From NCBI GenBank assembly GCA_011620345.1, contig WOZJ01000018.1:32624-41327 (forward strand): a stretch of 8,704 bases of DNA, read 5' to 3'. The DNA comes from Nitrospirota bacterium (GTDB lineage: Bacteria; UBA2233). Of this stretch, positions 1 through 6,189 are shown piece after piece. Made by a program: the position numbers and the translations under genes. The stretch's first letter is position 1; every line of letters begins with the position of its first letter. Under the pieces are notes generated by a model that was given only the letters and a program-made list of their open reading frames with translations, searched no databases and was not told the origin of the DNA.

Positions 1-27
1 TCCTTTGTTGTGTGTAACTTCAGGAAC

Positions 28-447
28 CTAACGAACGACCCTTCCTTTGCCTATCCTTTGCCTATCGAAGAAAAACCTCAACCCTTTGTAGATGCCATAC
101 GCCGTAGCGTACGTCGTGTTGACGGCCGGCAGGACACGGGTGCTCAGTACGGAAACCGATTTAACCACGCCGTCCGTCGCCTGCAGTAGGCCCTTATGGA
201 CATATTCTAGGGTTTGATCGCTCCTGCGAAGCTGAAATTTTGCATTCTCGGAAATATCCCGAACATCTCCGATGAGACGGTCAAGAGAATGAGCCACGGG
301 ACTCACTTCTTTTTTTACAACCTCAGTCAGTTCCTTCGTTTTTTTTGCAAGAAGGGTTAGCTGGGCCAAAAAAAAGATACAGAGAATGACCTGGAAAAGC
401 GCAAAAAAGCACAATACAACAGCAAGAACCAACAGGGCCCGATCCAT
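28..447 (-). CDS. Small membrane-anchored coiled protein, DUF948-like
   Basis: The 139-residue protein begins with one hydrophobic segment (about residues 4-33). A polar, heptad-like region follows (about 34-90, including VKKEVSPVAHSLDRLIGDV), and the C-terminus is basic. This layout of a single N-terminal anchor, an amphipathic helix and no catalytic motif resembles DUF948-type proteins of unknown function; the family assignment is my inference. The start is the ATG at 445-447, with a strong AAGGAGGG ribosome-binding site (451-458) five to six bases upstream. A promoter-like element lies 37 bases above the start, so it may be transcribed on its own as well as from the lipoprotein gene upstream. 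The last codons contain an 11-bp tandem duplication that changes the reading frame, so the final residues (IGKGRVVR) are probably not ancestral. After the stop, the first bases of the window include AAAGGA, a possible ribosome-binding site for a gene beyond the edge. Confidence 0.8.
   Translation of the reverse strand: MDRALLVLAVVLCFFALFQVILCIFFLAQLTLLAKKTKELTEVVKKEVSPVAHSLDRLIGDVRDISENAKFQLRRSDQTLEYVHKGLLQATDGVVKSVSVLSTRVLPAVNTTYATAYGIYKGLRFFFDRQRIGKGRVVR
44..65. repeat. 11-bp perfect tandem duplication inside a coding end
   Basis: The unit cctttgcctat occurs twice without a gap, at 44-54 and 55-65. Since 11 is not a multiple of three, the second copy shifts the frame of the minus-strand gene. 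With both copies the protein ends RQRIGKGRVVR; with one copy it would end RQRKGRSLGS, using a TGA a few bases further on. Confidence 0.9.
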
Positions 448-483
448 GGTCCCTCCTTCGTAGTTTAAAGCGAATCTGGTTTA

Positions 484-512
484 ATTATACTAGGAATTTT
501 TGGCTATATCTA
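484..512 (-). promoter_or_regulatory. Sigma70-type promoter ahead of the DUF948-like gene
   Basis: On the minus strand a consensus -10 box TATAAT (484-489) lies 17 bases after TAGATA (507-512), which matches the -35 consensus TTGACA at four of six positions. Transcription would start near position 477, giving a leader of about 30 bases that contains the strong AAGGAGGG ribosome-binding site. The element sits in the gap between the lipoprotein stop and the DUF948-like start. The call rests on sequence match alone. Confidence 0.55.
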
Positions 513-528
513 CGGGGTCTGGTCGTCT

Positions 529-837
529 TTACTTAATAGGCGTTTGGGATGCATCCCGCTTGTCATCCGGGAGCCCCGCGTCGAGCGCTTGAATTTTCTT
601 GGCAAGCTTCTTTGCCTTTCGCCAATGCTTCATGTCCATCTCCTGCTGCATCTGGACAAACAGATTGCGGTAGTCCTCGTATTTCTTTGGGTCTATGGCC
701 TGGACCATCGGGGCCTTTGTCTCGTAGGCTTGCCTTGCCGCGTAGTAGTCTTTATATGGTGCCGTGGCACAGCCTCCAACGAGAAAAAAGACCCCAAAAC
801 ATACAGCAACGGAAACGAGATGCTTTCGGCTCTCCAT
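529..837 (-). CDS. Small outer-membrane-type lipoprotein
   Basis: The 102-residue product starts MESRKHLVS and has a hydrophobic signal segment (residues 7-22) ending in the lipobox VGGC, with Cys23 as the predicted lipidation site. Ala at +2 would favour outer-membrane sorting under the E. coli rule. The mature part is about 80 residues, charged and probably helical (ARQAYETKAP, then a Lys-rich stretch KHWRKAKKLAKK). It loosely recalls small helical-hairpin lipoproteins such as DUF4398, but I do not recognise it with certainty and assign no function. I chose the ATG at 835-837 over an upstream start at 888. AAGGAGAGG sits just ahead of the inner start, and the longer version would put 17 very basic residues before the signal peptide. 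The gene follows aspS after a 136-base gap and precedes the DUF948-like membrane protein. Confidence 0.75.
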   Translation of the reverse strand: MESRKHLVSVAVCFGVFFLVGGCATAPYKDYYAARQAYETKAPMVQAIDPKKYEDYRNLFVQMQQEMDMKHWRKAKKLAKKIQALDAGLPDDKRDASQTPIK

Positions 838-973
838 TTCCTTCTTCCTCTCCTTTTTTTTACTCAAACTACTTGTGCGTGTATGCACGAATCAAGCACC
901 CTTCCTGTGGCCGAAAGCCCGCCGAACGAAGCAAGCGGCGTTTCATCGACAAGGCGGCTAACATCTCCTGGGC

Positions 974-2761
974 TTATACGTCCAACCCCTCCGCCTCTGC
1001 TTTTGACTTCACGAGCTGTATCCCAAGCTCTTGAAGCTGATCCTCGCTCACGGGAGAGGGTGCTTGGGTCATCAAGCAGGTTCCTTTTTGCGTTTTTGGG
1101 AAGGCAATCACCTCACGAATGCTGGAAGCCCCTACTACCAAAGTAACGATGCGATCCAACCCGTAGGCAATGCCGCCATGCGGAGGGGCGCCGTAGGCCA
1201 AGGCGTCCAACAAAAAACCGAACTTCTGCCTAGCTTCTTCCTTGGAGATTGCCAGCAAGGAAAACACGCGCTCTTGAACGGCGGCATTGTAGATTCGCAT
1301 CGATCCACCTCCAATTTCGTTGCCGTCAAGGACCATGTCGTAGGCCTTCGCACGGACCGTCAAAGGGTCTTGCTCAAGCTTATGGATATCCTCGTCCATC
1401 GGGGCAGTGAACGGATGGTGCATCGAAACATACCTTCCTTCTGCCTCGTCGTACTCCAATAGCGGGAAATCTACCACCCAAAGGAACGCGTGGCTCCCAG
1501 CCGGGACAAGCGCAAGTTTGTCGCGAAAGTAGAGACGAACCTGGGAAAGCCCCGTACAGAGTTTAGCATTGGGCCCGACGGCGAGTATTCCCCATTCACC
1601 GTCCCCAAGGCCTAGCGTTTCGATGGTTCCGGATGTCTCAGCCTCGGAGAAGTGCCGAGTAAGTCGGCCTTTGAGGGCGCTTCCTTCGCGCCTTACGATC
1701 GTCAACCCCCCCAGCCCTACACTTCGAGCCATTTCTTCGAGAACGGACTGCTCTTTTGGGGAAAACTCCTTCAGTCCTTCCGGCTTAAGCCCTTTGATGA
1801 CCCCTCCCGACTCCATGGCCTTGCGAAAAACCTCGAGAGACGAGCCCGAAAAGACGGCCGAAAGATCCTTCAGGTGCATGCCAAAACGAACATCCGGCTT
1901 GTCCGTTCCGTACGTTTCGATGGCATCTTTGTAGGAGATCCTACGAAATGGCCTCTCAAGCGCAATCCCAAGCTCACCGAAAATCTTCTCAACGAGCCTT
2001 TCGTTGACCTCTAGGAACTCTTCGAGCGTAAGAAAGGACGCCTCGATATCTATCTGGGTAAATTCCGGCTGCCTGTCTGCCCTTAGATCTTCGTCTCGAA
2101 AGCAGCGGGCAATTTGAAAATAGCGGTCGAACCCTGCAACCATCAAGAGCTGCTTGAACAGCTGCGGGGACTGCGGAAGGGCATAGAAATGTCCCTTTGT
2201 AAGCCTCGAAGGGACGAGAAAATCCCTTGCGCCCTCGGGAGTGCTCTTCGTCAGTATAGGGGTTTCGACCTCCATGAACCCGTTATCGCTCAAGAATTTC
2301 CGCGTGGCCTGCATCGCGGAATGCCTTACCCTAAGGTTTTCAATCATGCGCGGACGACGCAAGTCAAGGTACCTGTAAAGAAGCCTGACGTTCTCCTGAA
2401 CTTCTGCATCGTCCTCGATGAGGAAAGGAAGCGGCTTGCAGGCATTCAGGACGGTTAGCTTAGAAATGCGGATCTCGATATCCCCGGTGCTATGCTGTAG
2501 GTTCTCGGTACCCGAGGGTCGCCGCTTCACTTGACCCTCTACCTTGACGACGTACTCAAGCCTCACCTGTTTCATGGGTTCGTAGTCCGCACTCGTGGGA
2601 TCGGCCACTACCTGCACAAGTCCAGATCGGTCCCACACTTCCAAAAAAACCAACCCTCCGTGGTCGCGAATCCTTTTGACCCAGCCGCTGACAGCCACTA
2701 CCTCGCCCTCGAGCGCGAGCGAAAGCTCGCCGGCATAATGAGTACGAAACACGCTTGGCAT
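974..2761 (-). CDS. aspS: Aspartyl-tRNA synthetase, probably non-discriminating type
   Basis: This cytoplasmic class IIb synthetase attaches aspartate to tRNA using ATP. At 595 residues it matches the usual bacterial length. The N-terminal OB-fold anticodon-binding domain (about 18-105) includes GWVKRIRDHGGLVFLEV. The catalytic domain has QSPQLFKQ (197-204), motif 2 FRDEDLRADRQPEFTQID (221-238) and motif 3 GIAYGLDRIV (530-539). The bacterial GAD insertion lies at about 275-415. His34 in the RDHGG segment corresponds to the His seen in non-discriminating AspRS such as that of Pseudomonas; E. coli has Leu there in RDLGS. The enzyme may therefore also charge tRNA-Asn, with GatCAB completing the reaction; this is inferred from one motif. 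The start is the ATG at 2759-2761 with GGAGGAG about 3-5 bases upstream. Only 12 bases separate it from the hisS stop, so coupled translation is likely. Confidence 0.97.
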   Translation of the reverse strand: MPSVFRTHYAGELSLALEGEVVAVSGWVKRIRDHGGLVFLEVWDRSGLVQVVADPTSADYEPMKQVRLEYVVKVEGQVKRRPSGTENLQHSTGDIEIRISKLTVLNACKPLPFLIEDDAEVQENVRLLYRYLDLRRPRMIENLRVRHSAMQATRKFLSDNGFMEVETPILTKSTPEGARDFLVPSRLTKGHFYALPQSPQLFKQLLMVAGFDRYFQIARCFRDEDLRADRQPEFTQIDIEASFLTLEEFLEVNERLVEKIFGELGIALERPFRRISYKDAIETYGTDKPDVRFGMHLKDLSAVFSGSSLEVFRKAMESGGVIKGLKPEGLKEFSPKEQSVLEEMARSVGLGGLTIVRREGSALKGRLTRHFSEAETSGTIETLGLGDGEWGILAVGPNAKLCTGLSQVRLYFRDKLALVPAGSHAFLWVVDFPLLEYDEAEGRYVSMHHPFTAPMDEDIHKLEQDPLTVRAKAYDMVLDGNEIGGGSMRIYNAAVQERVFSLLAISKEEARQKFGFLLDALAYGAPPHGGIAYGLDRIVTLVVGASSIREVIAFPKTQKGTCLMTQAPSPVSEDQLQELGIQLVKSKAEAEGLDV

Positions 2762-2773
2762 GATCTCCTCCGA

Positions 2774-4039
2774 TTACCCCTCCGTTCCGAGGGCATGAAT
2801 ACGGGCCATAATCCAGCCTACCTCCGCAGACGACCCTTCAGACTGAGAACCGGCCTGCATGTCCCTAAGGATCATGCGGCCCGCATCCGAAGGAAACAAT
2901 GCGTACCGAAAGCCTCGTTTGTCAACGAACCGGAGCTTTGCTTTCAGCCCCTGCGGGCCCCATACCGGCATTGCAGAAGTTCCGGCATCCCACAGTTTGG
3001 TCAAAACACGGCATAATGCTGGATTTTCCTGCTCTCCCAACGCAAGGACGGCAAGAGATGGTTTCTCAACCCCAAGGTCGGCCTTCTTTTCTTTTTGCTG
3101 GAGCCGTTCGGCTACCCTCTCTACGCCTAACGCAAAACCGATCCCCGCCGTCGGGGGGCCGCCCATCGTCTCGACCAAGCCGTCGTACCTACCGCCGGCG
3201 ACAAGGACGCTTTGTGCCCCGCCCTCTTCCGGGTAAATTTCGAACGTTGTTCGGTTGTAGTAATCCAGCCCACGAACGATGCGATGGTTTATGTTCACAT
3301 CGACACCGAACACACCCAGGCAGGCCTTTACCGCTTGAAAATGCTCGAGGCATTCCTGGCAGAGGTGCTCTAGCATCACCGGGGCTTTCTCGAGCGCTTC
3401 CTTGCATGCCTTGCAGTCAAAGACTCGAAGCGGGTTGAGAACGCTCCGTTGGCGGCAATCCTCGCACAGCGTCGTAGAGCTTTTGTGCAAGAAAGCTACG
3501 AGTTCTTGCTTGAACGGTTCCCTGCAAGTCTCGCACCCGATCGAATTGAGATGGACCTCGAACCCTCCAAGCCCAAGGCCCCTTAGAATACGATCGGCGA
3601 GCGTAATCAGCTCGGCATCGAGACATGGATCCGATACCCCCATCGCTTCCGCGCCTACTTGATGGAACTGACGAAGCCTCCCTTTTTGTGGCCTTTCATG
3701 CCGAAACATCGGCCCGCTGTAGCAGTACCTACATACTGGCCTTTCTTTGTAGAGGCCGTGCTCTAGGTAGGCCCTGATGAATCCAGCGGTTCCTTCTGGC
3801 CGAAGCGTTAGGCTCCGCCCGGAGGCATCCTCGAACGTATACATCTCCTTTTGGACAATGTCGCTCGAAGGCCCTACGCTCCGGAGGAACACTTCGGAGT
3901 ACTCCACGATTGGAAGCCGAATGGGCTCATAACACGCAACTTCGAGCGTCTTCCTGGCAACCGCCTCTACCTGCTCAATTCGTCCGAGAATATCCCCGGT
4001 AGAGTCGTGAAACCCACGAATCGCGCTCAGCCTTGCCAT
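2774..4039 (-). CDS. hisS: Histidyl-tRNA synthetase
   Basis: This class II synthetase charges tRNA-His in the cytoplasm. Visible signatures are TLRPEGTAG (78-86), motif 2 RHERPQKGRLRQFHQ (113-127), the histidine-binding motifs RGLDYYNRT (256-264) and AGGRYDGLV (281-289), and motif 3 GFALGVER (301-308). A C-terminal HGTP anticodon-binding domain covers about 328-415. The insertion domain carries four CxxC pairs (Cys169/172, 192/195, 209/212, 227/230), which suggests bound zinc; E. coli HisRS lacks them. The start MARLSAIRGF aligns with the E. coli start MAKNIQAIRG, giving 421 residues. It has AAGG seven bases upstream and overlaps the comEC end by 13 bases. In-frame ATGs at 4063 (with GGGGAG three bases upstream) and 4081 are possible but would add residues ahead of the conserved N-terminus. 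The usual GEdE near the C-terminus is replaced by PSDA. Confidence 0.96.
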   Translation of the reverse strand: MARLSAIRGFHDSTGDILGRIEQVEAVARKTLEVACYEPIRLPIVEYSEVFLRSVGPSSDIVQKEMYTFEDASGRSLTLRPEGTAGFIRAYLEHGLYKERPVCRYCYSGPMFRHERPQKGRLRQFHQVGAEAMGVSDPCLDAELITLADRILRGLGLGGFEVHLNSIGCETCREPFKQELVAFLHKSSTTLCEDCRQRSVLNPLRVFDCKACKEALEKAPVMLEHLCQECLEHFQAVKACLGVFGVDVNINHRIVRGLDYYNRTTFEIYPEEGGAQSVLVAGGRYDGLVETMGGPPTAGIGFALGVERVAERLQQKEKKADLGVEKPSLAVLALGEQENPALCRVLTKLWDAGTSAMPVWGPQGLKAKLRFVDKRGFRYALFPSDAGRMILRDMQAGSQSEGSSAEVGWIMARIHALGTEG

Positions 4040-5499
4040 GCCCTTGCCTTTTTGAGTAACCATAAACTCCCCACAAGCCACCCCCCATAGAATAGGTTAA
4101 GATGGACGGGCGAGAGGTTCAAGATCAAGGAGCTCTTCTGCACCCATGCGACCGAATAAAGACGCCCCATCAGACTCAAAGAGCACGCGGCAAGAACATC
4201 GAAGCACCAGGCCAACAACGCGGCCATTGGCGGAAAAACGAACGAAGACAGGCATGCAACTGCAGCGAGGGGAAATAGGACAAGCTCCGTTAGCGGGATG
4301 AACGCGAGATTGAGAACGCTGGAACCAAGAGGCGCCTCGCCAAACAGGTATGTCAGGTAAGGGGCAAGCGTCAGGGTAACGAAGAGTGAGGTAAAGGATA
4401 GTGCCAATAAATACCTCATCGCGCCGCCGGTAGGAACTCCACGAATTCTCCTTTGGATGGCTCTCAACAGGCCTGCTGACACTATCACGGCAAACGTGCT
4501 AAGAAAGGACAACTGAAAGCTGACTTCAGATACCACAGAAGGGCTCCACAGAACTATCACGAAAAAAGCCACGAAAAGCGCCTGCATAGCCCGCGATTCC
4601 GAGGCGGACATGAATCCCAGCAAAGCCATCCCGCCCATCATATACGCACGGGTCAGGCCCGCGGGGAAGCCAGCCAGAAGAAGATACGCGATACCTATCA
4701 TGACATAAGAAGCCAAAAAAAGCCTTTGAGAGCTCACGGCCCTGAGCACTCCCGGAATCCTCGCAAGGCCGCCCACTAAGATGGAGCTTAAAAGCAATAC
4801 CCCTCCGATGTTCATCCCCGACACGGCCAGAAGATGAATAAGGCCCGTTCCTCGGAATTGCTCAAGGCTCAACCGGGACAGCATGCTGGTATCCCCCCAC
4901 AACAACCCCTCGAAAAGCCCGAGGGTGTCGCCTTTCATACGGGCCTGCACCGCTTCGCGTACCCCAGTACGCACGCCCCTGTCTACGATATGCACCGCCG
5001 TACTTTCCAAGCCCGGGAGTTTTCTGGGGTTCCATTCAGACCCTGAATGCATGAGGTTCCCAAACGAAACCCAGTCTCCCATCACAACCCTTGGAACATT
5101 TCCGACAACGCGTACCGGGAATGGGAAGGAAATTTTCGTACGGTAATAGCCGTTGTCCAAAACAAGAGGGTTCAGGATAAACACCGTAGAGGGCTTCCCG
5201 GCAGTCGAAAGGGCCATCTTTACAATCCTCCCTTCGCCTTGACATTGCGAATGCTTCCAAGAGGCAAAGAGCTGGACCAACGACTGGTTCGCCGATCTTT
5301 CCTTAGAAGACTCCGACCTAGCAGCAGCCGCTCCAAGGAGCAAGAATGAAACGGCTACCGCCAAGCCTACACGTCGGCTGGAGATCCATGACAACGCGGC
5401 GAAGGTACACAGCCAAACAAAAAGGGAGCCCGCAGAACCTCCCCCCTGATTCCCCAAGACATAGCCTAGTGCAGCGTATCCAAGGAGTGGGAAGGTCAA
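4027..5499 (-). CDS. comEC: ComEC/Rec2-family DNA-uptake channel, short form without MBL domain
   Basis: ComEC forms the inner-membrane channel that carries single-stranded DNA into the cytoplasm in naturally competent bacteria. The N-terminal part has two hydrophobic segments (about 3-18, 25-60) and then a soluble DUF4131/OB-like region (about 85-175), with GDWVSFGNLM and a degenerate NPRKLPGL. The competence domain follows: LLWGDTSMLS (199-208), the hallmark HLLAVSGMNIG (222-232), AGFPAGLTRAYMM (276-288) and SFQLSFLSTFAV (327-338), with several membrane helices running to the end. The protein is 490 residues, against roughly 700-800 for full-length ComEC. The C-terminal metallo-beta-lactamase domain is absent, and the next gene is hisS. 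The start is a TTG at 5497-5499 with no clear ribosome-binding site; an in-frame stop just upstream (5512-5514) leaves little alternative. The lack of interior stops argues against a pseudogene. Confidence 0.88.
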   Translation of the reverse strand: MTFPLLGYAALGYVLGNQGGGSAGSLFVWLCTFAALSWISSRRVGLAVAVSFLLLGAAAARSESSKERSANQSLVQLFASWKHSQCQGEGRIVKMALSTAGKPSTVFILNPLVLDNGYYRTKISFPFPVRVVGNVPRVVMGDWVSFGNLMHSGSEWNPRKLPGLESTAVHIVDRGVRTGVREAVQARMKGDTLGLFEGLLWGDTSMLSRLSLEQFRGTGLIHLLAVSGMNIGGVLLLSSILVGGLARIPGVLRAVSSQRLFLASYVMIGIAYLLLAGFPAGLTRAYMMGGMALLGFMSASESRAMQALFVAFFVIVLWSPSVVSEVSFQLSFLSTFAVIVSAGLLRAIQRRIRGVPTGGAMRYLLALSFTSLFVTLTLAPYLTYLFGEAPLGSSVLNLAFIPLTELVLFPLAAVACLSSFVFPPMAALLAWCFDVLAACSLSLMGRLYSVAWVQKSSLILNLSPVHLNLFYGGWLVGSLWLLKKARAWQG

Positions 5500-5530
5500 G
5501 GGGCGACCGATTCAAAGTACTATTATGGTG

Positions 5531-6094
5531 CTAGGGAATCCTGGCAACGATGCCATTCACAACGTACACGACATAAGGCCCGTAGCAGTATTTCTTTGCC
5601 TTATTTTTGAGCCCTGCTTGGTCGATCACCTCTTCTTCGATTTTTGTAGGAGTACCCCATGCAAGCTTGAGCTGCTCTTCTGTCATGGCGAGGTCAATCG
5701 TTCCCTCGAGAATTTTTGCCTTTGTCGTTTCCGGCCATGGTTTTTTAGCCAGAATATCGAGGAGTCGCTGGGGGCTCTCGCTGATTAGCTCATCACGGAT
5801 CACGAGATACCTCTGCTCTACCCAGTTTATTGCGCCATCCTCTGGCATGACAATCCCTACCCAAGGTACTCCATCCTGCTCGACCTTTGTTGCCCTTACT
5901 CGGTACCAACTGTGGGGCGCAAGATAACCGGCTGCATGGGAGGATGCGTTCCTTTCGATGTATACCGGCGCTCTTTGCAGGATGTAGGCAATTTGTTTGC
6001 TGCCCCCTTCCAAGGCAATTGCTGGCCCGCTCATAAGCGCCAGAATTCCAAGAATTCCTCCTAGAATACTCAGCAATAACAGACGTGATTTCAT
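5531..6094 (-). CDS. Exported protein with SH3-like domain and BamE/SmpA-like C-terminal motif
   Basis: The 187-residue product begins MKSRLLLLS and has a signal peptide with a plausible signal peptidase I site after Ala27 (AIA/LEGG), so it should be periplasmic or secreted. Residues about 34-85 look like a bacterial SH3-type beta-barrel: an AYILQRAPVYIERN opening, then Y-R-V-R-A and a PWVGIV strand. The C-terminal part (about 130-187) contains LAMTEEQLKLAWGTPTKIEE, like the GMTxxqVxxxWGxP motif of BamE/SmpA-fold envelope proteins, and ends in two hydrophobic strands. No catalytic residues are visible; a structural or binding role at the envelope is inferred. I chose the ATG at 6092-6094, preceded by GGGGTG at a spacing of about eight, over an in-frame TTG at 6115 that lacks a ribosome-binding site. 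It ends 31 bases before the comEC start, so the two are probably co-transcribed. Confidence 0.8.
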   Translation of the reverse strand: MKSRLLLLSILGGILGILALMSGPAIALEGGSKQIAYILQRAPVYIERNASSHAAGYLAPHSWYRVRATKVEQDGVPWVGIVMPEDGAINWVEQRYLVIRDELISESPQRLLDILAKKPWPETTKAKILEGTIDLAMTEEQLKLAWGTPTKIEEEVIDQAGLKNKAKKYCYGPYVVYVVNGIVARIP

Positions 6095-6131
6095 TGCGAA
6101 AACACCCCATCTCAATAGTCTTTATACGACG

Positions 6132-6168
6132 ACAGGCCGGCAAGGAGAAACACTCCTTGCCGGCCTGT
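6132..6168 (-). terminator. Perfect 16-bp GC-rich hairpin after the OmpA-family gene
   Basis: The arms at 6132-6147 and 6153-6168 are perfect inverted repeats (acaggccggcaaggag and its complement) around a five-base loop. The hairpin lies about 20 bases after the OmpA-family stop and 38 bases before the next start. On the minus strand no U-tract follows (CGTCGTATAAAG), so it may be a U-less terminator, a partial attenuator or a 3'-end stabiliser that lowers expression of the downstream genes. A T-rich stretch lies on the plus-strand side, but no plus-strand gene ends there. Confidence 0.6.
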
Positions 6169-6189
6169 GTTGATTGGTCTTTCTGTTTT

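Noticed and set aside
871-905. Possible promoter (TTGATT with TAGTTT) and a short gtgc/gcac inverted repeat ahead of the lipoprotein gene
   Set aside because: The boxes are poor matches with an 18-base spacer, and a four-base inverted repeat is not significant.
869-964. A 31-codon minus-strand frame (starting MLAALSMKRRLL) between aspS and the lipoprotein gene
   Set aside because: Its GGAG abuts the ATG with no spacer, the peptide has no recognisable feature, and such a short frame is expected by chance.
544-1146. Long plus-strand open frame across the lipoprotein gene and the end of aspS
   Set aside because: It is antisense to well-supported genes, its translation is low-complexity with no motif, and it has no ribosome-binding site.
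4040-4081. Longer hisS starts at 4063 and 4081
   Set aside because: The conserved HisRS N-terminus begins at MARLSAIRG; longer versions only increase the overlap with comEC, although GGGGAG before 4063 keeps that start possible.
6169-6189. T-rich stretch after the 6132-6168 hairpin, read as a plus-strand terminator
   Set aside because: No plus-strand gene is supported upstream, and the T-run starts too far from the stem.
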